From NCBI GenBank assembly GCA_038246575.1, contig JBBRVU010000110.1:1-13409 (forward strand): a stretch of 13,409 nucleotides of DNA, given 5' to 3'. Below the pieces are notes generated by a model. That model saw nothing but the letters and a program-made list of their open reading frames with translations. It had not been told where the DNA came from and did no database searches. Shown one piece after another: positions 1-6,865 of this stretch. Position 1 is the stretch's first letter, and each line of letters opens with the position of its first letter. The translations under genes were made by a program, and so were the position numbers. This DNA is from JACCUZ01 sp038246575 (lineage in GTDB: Bacteria; Actinomycetota; Actinomycetes; JACCUZ01).

Positions 1-1163
1 TCACTCACAGCACGCAGGGCGGTGTCCACCTGGGCCCGCTGGACCGGCGACGGCTCGGGCACCGAGGACCGCACCATGCCGCGCACCTCGCGCCGGTCGC
101 CTCCTCGCAGGTGCAACCTGCGCAGCGGGTCCGGCCGCAGGCGGCGGACCCATCGGGTAGGCGGCCAGCCGAAGGACCCGGCTGCTCGCAGCCGCCACGA
201 CTCCTCGACGGCATGCCCGATCACGGGGACGCCAGCAGCACCGGCGAGCGCCGCGACCAGCCGACCACCCTCGCTTCCATCGATGCCAGTTGGCTCCACG
301 GGGGCCACGGCCGGGGCGAGCGAGTCGACGACCGACTCGAGATCGGCCACCAGCCGGTCGTTCCGTGCCCGCCGCTTGGACACCGCATCGACGAGCAGCT
401 CTCGCAACGCCGGGAGGCCGGCTCCGGTGCGGGCCGAGCTGGTGAGCACCGGCGACCGGCGCAGCCCGTCCTCGTCGAGGAGGTGGCGCAGGTCCTTGGC
501 GCACTCCGCGGCCGCGAACGGGTTGATCGTGTCGACCTGGTTGAGCACGACGACGGTCACCGCTGAGTGCCCGGAGAGCGGACGCAGGTACCTGTCGTGC
601 AACAGCCTGTCGGCGTACTTCTGCGGGTCGACGACCCAGACGAGGAGGTCGACGAGCTCGACCAGCCGGTCCACCTCGTGCTGGTGCTCCATCGCGGTCG
701 AGTCGTGGTCGGGCAGGTCGAGCAGGATCAACCCGTCCAGCGATTCGTCGGGCGTCTTCAGCCCCTCCGTGCGCCCCCAGGCGTCGCCGGACCCGTGCCG
801 CCACGTCGTGTTGCGGCGGGGCACCCCCAGCCACTGCACCAGAGGAGCGGCGCCTTCCGTCCCCCACACGCACGCGAATGCCTTGGACGTGGTCGGGCGG
901 CGAACACCCACGGGCGAGAGGTCGGCGCCGGCCAACGCGTTGAACAGGGAGGACTTGCCGCTGCCGGTGGACCCGGCCAGCGCGACCACCGTGTGCTCGC
1001 CGGAGAGCCGCAACCGCTCGCCGGCCCTCGTGCCCACGGCACGGGCTGCCTCGACGAGGGCCGGATCGGCGCGGCCGTCGAGGGCTTCGGTGGCCTCGTC
1101 GAGCGCGGCCAGCATGGCTGGCAGGTCGGCCCTGCGACGGCGGCCCCGCAGCAGCGGGCTCAT
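1..1163 (-). CDS. Dynamin/YfjP-like GTPase, second of a pair (3' end cut by window edge)
   Basis: This is a P-loop GTPase of the actinobacterial YfjP/dynamin-like type. The frame stays open from ATG 1163 to the left edge (387 codons seen, no stop), so the C-terminus lies outside the window. Visible motifs are a P-loop GSTGSGKS (residues 64-71), a G2-like RPTT (90-93), a G3-like DLPD (149-152, in place of DxxG), a G4 NQVD (208-211) and a G5-like TSSA (241-244). A hydrophobic stretch, GAAGVPVIG, lies near residue 308. Homologues usually continue into a membrane segment, which would be in the missing part. The ATG overlaps the stop of the upstream GTPase by four bases (ATGA), implying translational coupling. 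All guanine-recognition motifs are intact, so this partner is the likely active nucleotide hydrolase. The cellular role is unknown; membrane remodelling or ribosome-associated roles are only family-level guesses. Confidence 0.88.
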   Translation of the reverse strand, partial: MSPLLRGRRRRADLPAMLAALDEATEALDGRADPALVEAARAVGTRAGERLRLSGEHTVVALAGSTGSGKSSLFNALAGADLSPVGVRRPTTSKAFACVWGTEGAAPLVQWLGVPRRNTTWRHGSGDAWGRTEGLKTPDESLDGLILLDLPDHDSTAMEHQHEVDRLVELVDLLVWVVDPQKYADRLLHDRYLRPLSGHSAVTVVVLNQVDTINPFAAAECAKDLRHLLDEDGLRRSPVLTSSARTGAGLPALRELLVDAVSKRRARNDRLVADLESVVDSLAPAVAPVEPTGIDGSEGGRLVAALAGAAGVPVIGHAVEESWRLRAAGSFGWPPTRWVRRLRPDPLRRLHLRGGDRREVRGMVRSSVPEPSPVQRAQVDTALRAVS

Positions 1164-2854
1164 CGGGCGTCCTCGACATCCTGCACCGCAGCCCGCAGCG
1201 CGGCGCCCGCGCCCTCGTGCACGGTGGCAGCCTCGAGGAGATCAGTGAACCGGCGCCGTTCGGAGTCGAGCAGGCCAGCGACCCGGCGGCGCAGGTCGGC
1301 CCGGGCCGACTCGGCCAGTGTGCGGACGGCCTGGTCGCCGAGCACGGCCTCGAGGATCTTCTGGCTCAGCGCGGAGGCACCGCCCGCGACGGCGATCTCC
1401 CCGGCGACGAGGCCGCCGGTGTGGGCGAAGACGACGATCATGGCCAGCAGGCCGAGTCCGTTGACACCGAAGGCGAGGTAGCGCGCGGTGCGCCGCTTGC
1501 CATGCCCCTGCTCACGGACGAGGTCGAGCACGTAGCTCTGCCACTCGCGCACCTCGCGTTCCGTCGCGGCGGCCAGCTCCGGCGAACTGTGCCGGAGGTC
1601 GGCGCCGGCGAGCAGCGAGCGCCCGGCGGAGTCGGCCCGCCACGCGGCAGCCGACTGGTCGGCGGCCTCGTCGGCGGTTGCCCGGACCAGTGCCGCAACC
1701 CCCGACTCGAGCGCCTCGGACAGCTGGACGCCGGGCGCCGGCTTGCCCTGCATCGCGGCGGTCATCCGGTCCCGGACCCGGCCGATCTTCGACTCCAGGG
1801 CGCGCATCAGCTCGCCGGTTCCGACGAACTCCTGCCAGCGGGCCATCACCTCCCCGCGCAGCAGGGTCCCGTCGCCGCTCGCCGAGTCGATGTGCTTCGC
1901 GGCTGTGTCGTACGCGGCGTCCACAGCCCGGCGCAGGCGGGCCACCGACTCCGCTTGCGCGTCGGCTCCGGCAGCGAGTGCGAACACTCGGGGGGCGAGT
2001 GAGGAGACCGCACCCTCGAGCGTGTGCCTGACGACCGCGGCGCGCAATCCGGCGTCCGACGCGAGTCCGTGCAACCAGGTGCGGATCGGGTCGATCGCGT
2101 CCGGCGGCAGCATGGCGTCGAAGGTGACGACCTCCGGGATCACGAACAGCGGTGCGCCGCCCAGGCCATGCTCGGTGAGCATCGCGGCCAGGTGGGCGCG
2201 TACTTCCTCGACCGCCTCGGGCTGTACGCGGTCCAGGACCGCCGCGATCGCAGTACCGCGGGTCACGGCGGAGCGCAGGAACTCCCACGGCACCGCGTCC
2301 GCGTAGCGGGCTGCGGTGGTGACGAACAGCCACATGTCCGCGGCAGCGAGCAGCTGGGTCGCGAGCTCCCGGTTGCTGGTGACGACCGAGTCGATGTCCG
2401 GGGCGTCGAGGACGGCGAGCCCGGCCGGGATGCGCTCGCTGGCCACCAGCTGCAGCGACCGGGGGTCCGGCTCGCTGTCGCGGCCGACGCGCGTGAGACC
2501 GGGCAGGATGCGCGGCGACTCGAACCAGCCGGCGTCGGCGGGGTGGTGTGCCAGCAGCGCCGAGCGCGTCGTCGGCCGCAGCACACCGGCCGCGCTCACC
2601 CGGGTGCCGACCAGGGAGTTGACCAAGGTCGACTTCCCCGCGCCCGTCGGCCCGCCGACCACCGCGAGCAGCGGAGCGTCGATGCGTCGGAGCCGCGGCA
2701 GCAGGTAGTCGTCGAGCTGGTCGGCCACCTCGCGCTGCAGCCGCAGGGCATCATCGGCCTCGGCGGCGTCAAGGGGAAGGCGCAGCTCGGCGACCTGCCG
2801 CGCCAGCCCCTCCAGGGCAGCGAGCAGGCCGGCAGTGTCCGCGCTGATGACCAT
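1160..2854 (-). CDS. Dynamin/YfjP-like GTPase with C-terminal membrane hairpin, first of a pair
   Basis: A 564-residue predicted membrane-associated GTPase. The P-loop is GGPTGAGKST (residues 67-76), the G2-like motif is RPTT (93-96) and the G3-like motif is DAPD (150-153). Where the G4 guanine-specificity motif (N/TKxD) is expected, around residues 205-211, the sequence is AVLDRVQ, so canonical G4 is absent. A long, mostly helical region follows. A hydrophobic hairpin at about 459-500 is preceded by a basic stretch (GKRRTARY), and the tail is charged and helical. The start is ATG 2854, with GAGGA about 10 nt upstream. The gene overlaps the second GTPase by four bases, so the two are almost certainly co-transcribed and probably act together. 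Genes of this type are often loosely annotated as dynamin-family or 'ABC transporter' proteins. No substrate or partner outside the pair can be deduced. Confidence 0.88.
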   Translation of the reverse strand: MVISADTAGLLAALEGLARQVAELRLPLDAAEADDALRLQREVADQLDDYLLPRLRRIDAPLLAVVGGPTGAGKSTLVNSLVGTRVSAAGVLRPTTRSALLAHHPADAGWFESPRILPGLTRVGRDSEPDPRSLQLVASERIPAGLAVLDAPDIDSVVTSNRELATQLLAAADMWLFVTTAARYADAVPWEFLRSAVTRGTAIAAVLDRVQPEAVEEVRAHLAAMLTEHGLGGAPLFVIPEVVTFDAMLPPDAIDPIRTWLHGLASDAGLRAAVVRHTLEGAVSSLAPRVFALAAGADAQAESVARLRRAVDAAYDTAAKHIDSASGDGTLLRGEVMARWQEFVGTGELMRALESKIGRVRDRMTAAMQGKPAPGVQLSEALESGVAALVRATADEAADQSAAAWRADSAGRSLLAGADLRHSSPELAAATEREVREWQSYVLDLVREQGHGKRRTARYLAFGVNGLGLLAMIVVFAHTGGLVAGEIAVAGGASALSQKILEAVLGDQAVRTLAESARADLRRRVAGLLDSERRRFTDLLEAATVHEGAGAALRAAVQDVEDAR

Positions 2855-2923
2855 CAGGGTGCAATCCTCGCGTACAGGACGTCGCCTTGACCGGTATCCG
2901 CCGGAGTCGGCGCGCCCAATCGC

Positions 2924-2929
2924 TACCGT
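2924..2929 (+). promoter_or_regulatory. Probable -10 box of the tRNA-Arg gene
   Basis: TACCGT fits the actinobacterial TAnnnT -10 pattern and would place transcription start about 5 nt before the mature tRNA 5' end. No convincing -35 box sits 16-18 nt upstream. TTGACC at 2887-2892 is 31 nt away, which is too far. Confidence 0.35.
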
Positions 2930-2940
2930 TGGGGGGCCAC

Positions 2941-3013
2941 GCGCCCGTAGCTCAGCGGATAGAGCGACTGCCTTCTAAGCAGTTGGTCGCAGGTTCGAGT
3001 CCTGCCGGGCGCG
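2941..3013 (+). tRNA. tRNA-Arg (anticodon UCU)
   Basis: A full cloverleaf can be drawn. The acceptor stem GCGCCCG/CGGGCGC (2941-2947 with 3006-3012) is perfect and the discriminator base is G3013. The D arm is GCTC/GAGC. The anticodon stem ACTGC/GCAGT encloses loop CTTCTAA with anticodon TCT at 2974-2976. The T arm is GCAGG/CCTGC with loop TTCGAGT. CCA is not encoded. The tRNA reads AGA, a rare codon in GC-rich genomes. A small perfect hairpin (GATCC-CGC-GGATC, 3016-3028) follows directly and could help end the transcript. Confidence 0.97.
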
Positions 3014-3060
3014 CCGATCCCGCGGATCCACCCGACACTCGCACCCGCTGCGGCGCTCGA

Positions 3061-3330
3061 TCAGTCGTCCGCATCGTCGCGGCGCTGGTCGATCTCGTGC
3101 ATGGTGCGCAGCCGCGCCTCCTGCTGAGCTCGGGTGGCGAGCATGAACTCCGCCGCCTCGAGCTTCTCCTCCTCGGACTGCCAGGTCACCCGGACGCTGT
3201 AGTCGTCGGGACCGCGGATCTCTTCCGGCTGGTCCTCGTCATCCTCGAGCTCGGTCGGCGCACTGTCGTCGGCACCGATGAGGACCTGCAGTCGGTGGTC
3301 GTCGATGTGCCCTGTCGGTCGTCGCGCCAT
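3061..3330 (-). CDS. Small acidic protein of unknown function
   Basis: An 89-residue protein that I do not recognise. It starts MARRPTGHIDDHRLQV, has a strongly acidic middle (about residues 21-43, with repeated Asp/Glu), then a short DYSVRVTW segment, and ends in a charged, probably helical stretch (residues 52-89). There is no signal peptide, membrane segment or cysteine. ATG 3330 is preceded by a GGGGG run at a suitable distance for ribosome binding; an upstream in-frame start at 3402 would add a poorly coding-like extension, so I prefer 3330. The reverse strand has no better coding frame. The relatively AT-rich 107 bp upstream (3331-3437) probably holds its promoter, but I cannot define one. 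Confidence 0.7.
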   Translation of the reverse strand: MARRPTGHIDDHRLQVLIGADDSAPTELEDDEDQPEEIRGPDDYSVRVTWQSEEEKLEAAEFMLATRAQQEARLRTMHEIDQRRDDADD

Positions 3331-3437
3331 GGCCGGAACACCCCCAAGTTGGGTCTGCCACATCCATCTTGCGCCATGAATCGCCGGTTGTAACTCCGCC
3401 ATACGTCACAGTTGCCTAACGTTGAGTGATTTCTCCG

Positions 3438-3791
3438 TCACTGTGCGACAAGTGACCTGGTGGCAATCAGGGCTCCGGCGGTCAGGACCACGGTCGCCAG
3501 CACGTACGCCCCCGCCTGCCACCGGCGGCGCCCCACCAGCAGGCCCAGTGCCTCCCAGGTGAAGGTCGAGGCGGTGGTCAGTGCCCCGCAGGTCCCGACG
3601 GCGAGCAGCGCCAGGCCCCGCTCGCCCGGCGCCAGGCCGATGACCACCCCCAGCAGAGCGCTGCCGACGACGTTCACCGTGAGCGTGCCCCAGGGCCAGT
3701 GCGGCCCGGTGAAGCGGCTGACGCCGACATCCAGGGCGAACCGGGCTGCGGCTCCGACCGCTCCCCCGACCGCGACCAAGACCCAGGTCAC
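3438..3791 (-). CDS. crcB2: CrcB/Fluc fluoride channel subunit 2
   Basis: A 117-residue, very hydrophobic protein with four predicted transmembrane helices, the usual size of a CrcB/Fluc subunit. Fluc dimers export toxic fluoride across the cytoplasmic membrane. The family asparagine motif is present as TVNVVGS (Asn40). The F-box region reads GALTTASTF (69-77), with Ala74 where many members have Phe (TTFSTF). The start is GTG 3791, overlapping the stop of the upstream crcB by four bases (GTGA), with a G-rich stretch before it acting as ribosome-binding site. A longer frame upstream exists but runs antiparallel to real crcB coding sequence and is Arg/Gly-rich noise. Together with its neighbour it should form an antiparallel heterodimer. 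Confidence 0.88.
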   Translation of the reverse strand: MTWVLVAVGGAVGAAARFALDVGVSRFTGPHWPWGTLTVNVVGSALLGVVIGLAPGERGLALLAVGTCGALTTASTFTWEALGLLVGRRRWQAGAYVLATVVLTAGALIATRSLVAQ

Positions 3792-4201
3792 GACGCCCCC
3801 CCGCGGTCCCGCCAGCGGCGGGTCGTCCACCAGCCGGCCGCTCCCCCGAGGAACATGGCGACCAGCCCGACCACGATGTACCAGAGCGCGGTTGCGGGCC
3901 GATCGGCGCGGGAGAGCTCGTCCGCGTCGAGCACGAACGCCGAGAAGGTCGTGAACCCGCCCAGGACGCCAGTGCCCACCAGCAGCCTGGCCCGGCGCGC
4001 GGCCACCGACGGACCCGTCACCAGCACGAGCAGGGCCGCCAGCGCGAACGACCCCACGAGATTGACCACAAGAGTCGGCCAGGACCACGTGCCCGGGTCA
4101 TGGCCCAGCAGTCGGGAGACACCGGCGCGGGCGAGGGATCCCGCGCTGCCGCCGACGGCAACGAGGATCAGCTCGGACGGACGTGGCACCGGACTGGTCA
4201 C
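3788..4201 (-). CDS. crcB1: CrcB/Fluc fluoride channel subunit 1
   Basis: A 137-residue integral membrane protein of the CrcB/Fluc family with four hydrophobic helices. The pattern GGSAGSLAR (residues 17-25) matches the family N-terminal GGxxGAxxR motif. VVNLVGS carries the conserved Asn47, and GGFTTFSAF (81-89) is a near-canonical F-box with both phenylalanines. The start is GTG 4201, with only a weak upstream purine run (GAAGA), so initiation at the nearby GTG four codons in is possible. The gene overlaps crcB2 by four bases and is divergent from orn with 44 bp between them. That gap is too short to hold a fluoride riboswitch plus promoter, and I see none, so regulation by fluoride is not evident. 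Confidence 0.9.
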   Translation of the reverse strand: MTSPVPRPSELILVAVGGSAGSLARAGVSRLLGHDPGTWSWPTLVVNLVGSFALAALLVLVTGPSVAARRARLLVGTGVLGGFTTFSAFVLDADELSRADRPATALWYIVVGLVAMFLGGAAGWWTTRRWRDRGGAS

Positions 4202-4232
4202 GCGCCAGATCTTCGCCCATCGCGGGGACCTC

Positions 4233-4238
4233 TAGGGT
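4233..4238 (+). promoter_or_regulatory. Candidate -10 box for orn (possible leaderless start)
   Basis: TAGGGT ends 7 nt before ATG 4246, the spacing expected if transcription starts at the ATG itself. The overlapping AGGGTGA could instead serve as a ribosome-binding site, so the two readings compete. No clear -35 is present. Confidence 0.35.
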
Positions 4239-4245
4239 GACCGCC

Positions 4246-4863
4246 ATGGCTCCACGCAATGACCGGATGGTGTGGATCGACTGCGAGATGACCGGACTCT
4301 CGCTGGCAGACGACGCCCTGGTCGAGGTCGCCGCCCTCGTGACGGATGCCGAGCTCAACGTGCTCGGAGCCGGGGTCGACGTCGTGATCCGGCCGCCCGA
4401 AGCAGCGCTGGACCACATGCCGGAGATCGTCCGCGAGATGCACACGTCGTCCGGGCTGCTCGACGAGCTGGCAGCCGGCGTCACGCTGGCCGAGGCGGAG
4501 AGCGCGGTCCTCGACTACGTACGGGAGCACGTGCCGCAGGCACGCAAGGCCCCCCTCGCGGGCAACTCGGTGTACGTCGACCGTGGCTTCCTCGCCCGCG
4601 ACATGAAGGCGCTCGACGAGCACCTGCACTACCGGCTGGTCGACGTGTCCTCGGTGAAGGAGCTGGTCCGGCGGTGGTATCCCCGGGTCTATTTCAACGC
4701 CCCGGCGAAGAACGGCGGCCACCGCGCCCTCGCCGACATCCGGGAGAGCATCGAGGAGCTGAAGTTCTTCCGCGAGGCGGTGTTCGTCGCCCAACCCGGC
4801 CCGGACAGCGACACCACCAAGGCCCTGGCCGCGCGCTTCGTCCTGCCTCCCTCGCAGCCCTGA
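4246..4863 (+). CDS. orn: Oligoribonuclease (3'-5' exoribonuclease, DEDDh family)
   Basis: Orn degrades the 2-5 nt RNA fragments left by other ribonucleases, and pGpG from cyclic di-GMP turnover, to mononucleotides in the cytoplasm. The 205-residue product has the full DEDDh set: Asp12 and Glu14 in WIDCEMTG, Asp112 in YVDRGF, and His159 with Asp164 in GGHRALAD. These are nearly the same positions as in the E. coli enzyme. APLAGNSVYVDRGFLARDM and HYRLVDVSSVKEL are further family blocks. I chose ATG 4246 because the conserved VWIDCEMTG begins nine residues in. A GTG at 4183 would extend the protein across the crcB1 start. tRNA-His follows 56 nt downstream and rnj after it, placing two RNA-decay enzymes side by side. 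Confidence 0.96.
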   Translation: MAPRNDRMVWIDCEMTGLSLADDALVEVAALVTDAELNVLGAGVDVVIRPPEAALDHMPEIVREMHTSSGLLDELAAGVTLAEAESAVLDYVREHVPQARKAPLAGNSVYVDRGFLARDMKALDEHLHYRLVDVSSVKELVRRWYPRVYFNAPAKNGGHRALADIRESIEELKFFREAVFVAQPGPDSDTTKALAARFVLPPSQP

Positions 4864-4887
4864 TCGGACATCCGGCCTCTGTATGAT
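4860..4887 (+). promoter_or_regulatory. Promoter of tRNA-His (and possibly rnj)
   Basis: TATGAT at 4882-4887 is one base from the consensus -10. CTGATC at 4860-4865 is a fair -35 with a 16-nt spacer. It overlaps the orn stop codon. Start of transcription near 4894 would give a short tRNA 5' leader containing a GC-rich dyad around GCTGCAGC. Confidence 0.55.
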
Positions 4888-4919
4888 GTCCTCCGCCGCG
4901 CTGCTGCAGCGGTGCGCAT

Positions 4920-4996
4920 GGTGGGTGTAGCTCAGCTGGTAGAGCGCCGCGTTGTGGTCGCGGATGTCGCGGGTTCAAGTCCCGTCACTCACCCCA
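4920..4996 (+). tRNA. tRNA-His (anticodon GUG)
   Basis: The acceptor stem GTGGGTG/CACTCAC (4921-4927 with 4986-4992) has one G-U pair. The D arm is GCTC/GAGC. The anticodon stem CCGCG/CGCGG carries loop TTGTGGT with anticodon GTG at 4954-4956. The T arm is GCGGG/CCCGT with loop TTCAAGT. G4920 can be the histidine-specific G-1, opposite discriminator C4993. CCA is encoded at 4994-4996. This tRNA sits between orn and rnj. Confidence 0.96.
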
Positions 4997-5042
4997 TGAT
5001 CATCACTGGGCTCGACGCCCCGATCCGGACAGGACCGATTCT

Positions 5043-6728
5043 GTGAGCCATCCACACCCCGAGCTGGGCGTCCCTCCGAAGCTGGCCAAGGGCGGGTTGC
5101 GCGTCGTCGCGCTCGGCGGGCTCGGCGAGATCGGGCGCAACATGACGGTCTTCGAGCACGCCGGCCGGCTGCTCATCGTCGACTGCGGCGTCCTCTTCCC
5201 AGAAGAGACCCAACCGGGCGTCGACGTGATCCTGCCGGACTTCACCTGGATCCGGGACCGGCTGGACAAGATCGAGGCCATCGTCCTCACCCACGGGCAC
5301 GAGGACCACATCGGTGGCGTCCCCTACCTGTTGCGTGAGCGCGCGGACATCCCCGTCGTCGGCTCGAAGCTCACCCTGGCCTTCATCTCGGCGAAGCTCA
5401 AGGAGCACCGCATCACGCCGAAGACGATCGAGGTCTCGGAGGGCCGCCGCGAGCGCCTCGGCCCCTTCGACTGCGAGTTCGTGGCGGTGAACCACTCCAT
5501 CCCGGACGGCCTGGCGGTGGCGATCCGGACAGCCGCCGGGCTGGTGCTGCACACCGGGGACTTCAAGATGGACCAGTTCCCGCTCGACCAGCGCATCACC
5601 GACCTGCGCACCTTCGCCCGGCTCGGCGAGGAGGGTGTCGACCTGTTCCTGGTCGACTCGACCAACGCCGAGGTCCCCGGGTTCACCACGGCCGAGCGCG
5701 ATCTGGCGCCGGCGATCCAGGAAGTGTTCCGCACCGCGCCGCGCCGGATCATCGTGTCCAGCTTCGCCAGCCACGTGCATCGCATCCAGCAGGTGCTCGA
5801 CGCCGCGCACGACCACGGCCGCAAGGTGGCCTTCGTCGGACGGTCGATGGTGCGCAACATGGGCATCGCGCGTGACCTCGGCTACCTGAAGATCCCCAAG
5901 GGTCTGGTGATCGACCTCAAGGCGCTGGAGAAGCTCGCGGACGACAAGATCACCCTGATCTGCACCGGCTCGCAGGGCGAGCCGATGGCTGCGCTGTCCC
6001 GGATGGCCAACCGCGACCACATGATCCGCATCGGCAAGGGCGACACCGTGCTGCTGGCCAGCTCGCTCATCCCCGGCAACGAGAGCGCGATCTATCGGGT
6101 CATCAACTCCCTCACCCGGTGGGGCGCAAACGTCGTACACAAGGGAAACGCGAAGGTCCACGTCTCCGGACACGCGAGCGCCGGCGAGCTCGTCTACTGC
6201 TACAACATCGTGCAGCCTTCCAACGTGATGCCGGTGCACGGTGAGTGGCGTCACCTCGAGGCAAACGCTGCGCTGGCGATCCGCACCGGCGTCCCGGCAG
6301 AGAACGTCGTCATCGCCGAGGACGGGGTCGTCGTCGACCTCGTCGACGGACAGGCCAAGGTCACCGGGAAGGTGCCCGCTGGCCTGGTGTACGTCGACGG
6401 GATGACCGTGGGCGGCGCGACTGAGGCCTCGTTGAAGGACCGCCGCACCCTGGCGGAGGAGGGCTTCATCACGATCGTGCTGCTCGTCGACGCCGACACC
6501 GGCAAGCTCACCGAGGAGCCGGACTTCCTGGCGCGCGGCTTCGTGCACGACGACAACACCTTCGACGCGGTCGCCCCGCTGATCGAGAAGGCGCTGGAGA
6601 AGGCCGCGAAGGAAGGGATCGGCGAGCAGCACCAGCTCGAGCAGCTGGTCCACCGCACAGTGAGCCGCTGGGCGCACAGCACCTACCGGCGCAGCCCGGT
6701 CATCCTGCCGATCATCATCGACGCCTGA
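5043..6728 (+). CDS. rnj: Ribonuclease J (metallo-beta-lactamase/beta-CASP ribonuclease)
   Basis: RNase J combines endonuclease and 5'-3' exonuclease activities in mRNA decay and rRNA maturation. The 561-residue protein is of standard length. It has the metallo-beta-lactamase zinc motif HGHEDH (84-89), NHSIPD (150-155), HTGDFK (170-175), the beta-CASP region with CTGSQGEP (307-314), GHAS (377-380) and MPVHGE (396-401), followed by the C-terminal oligomerisation domain. The start is GTG 5043, with AGGA 8 nt upstream. It begins 46 nt after tRNA-His. I see no convincing promoter in that gap, so part of its mRNA may come from transcripts that begin at or before the tRNA. A GC-rich stem-loop follows the stop. 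Only one RNase J gene is visible here, and no motif is missing. Confidence 0.97.
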   Translation: MSHPHPELGVPPKLAKGGLRVVALGGLGEIGRNMTVFEHAGRLLIVDCGVLFPEETQPGVDVILPDFTWIRDRLDKIEAIVLTHGHEDHIGGVPYLLRERADIPVVGSKLTLAFISAKLKEHRITPKTIEVSEGRRERLGPFDCEFVAVNHSIPDGLAVAIRTAAGLVLHTGDFKMDQFPLDQRITDLRTFARLGEEGVDLFLVDSTNAEVPGFTTAERDLAPAIQEVFRTAPRRIIVSSFASHVHRIQQVLDAAHDHGRKVAFVGRSMVRNMGIARDLGYLKIPKGLVIDLKALEKLADDKITLICTGSQGEPMAALSRMANRDHMIRIGKGDTVLLASSLIPGNESAIYRVINSLTRWGANVVHKGNAKVHVSGHASAGELVYCYNIVQPSNVMPVHGEWRHLEANAALAIRTGVPAENVVIAEDGVVVDLVDGQAKVTGKVPAGLVYVDGMTVGGATEASLKDRRTLAEEGFITIVLLVDADTGKLTEEPDFLARGFVHDDNTFDAVAPLIEKALEKAAKEGIGEQHQLEQLVHRTVSRWAHSTYRRSPVILPIIIDA

Positions 6729-6730
6729 CG

Positions 6731-6747
6731 GGCGCGTCTCCCGCGCC
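6731..6747 (+). terminator. Stem-loop directly after rnj
   Basis: A perfect 6-bp inverted repeat, GGCGCG-TCTCC-CGCGCC, begins 2 nt after the rnj stop. No T-tract follows, so it could be a U-less terminator or an mRNA 3'-end stabiliser. The rest of the interval to 6865 is C-rich with nothing else recognisable. Confidence 0.4.
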
Positions 6748-6865
6748 GTCCGCCTCCCCCTGACCTCCCCGCCGCACCCGCCCTCGGCCGCCGTCCGCGC
6801 GAGCGCTGCGAACCGGCCGCGACGCGCCGGGGTGTCGGGCGTGGGAGGCAGCGCTCGGGGGGGCA

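Noticed and set aside
1..1179. 392-codon minus-strand frame with a stop at the left edge
   Set aside because: Its translation is Arg/Gly/Pro-rich noise. The neighbouring frame encodes clear GTPase motifs, so this is a shadow and the true gene continues past the edge.
3016..3028. tRNA-Arg as an integration site for a mobile element
   Set aside because: No integrase, no repeat of the tRNA 3' end and no foreign-looking genes are present. Only a small GATCC-CGC-GGATC hairpin follows the tRNA.
3406..3445. Inverted repeat CACAGT / ACTGTG around the crcB2 3' end
   Set aside because: The arms are 6 bp with a 27-nt loop and no T-tract, so this is within chance expectation.
4202..4245. Possible fluoride riboswitch before crcB1
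   Set aside because: The gap to orn is only 44 bp and shows no pseudoknot-forming pattern typical of the fluoride riboswitch.
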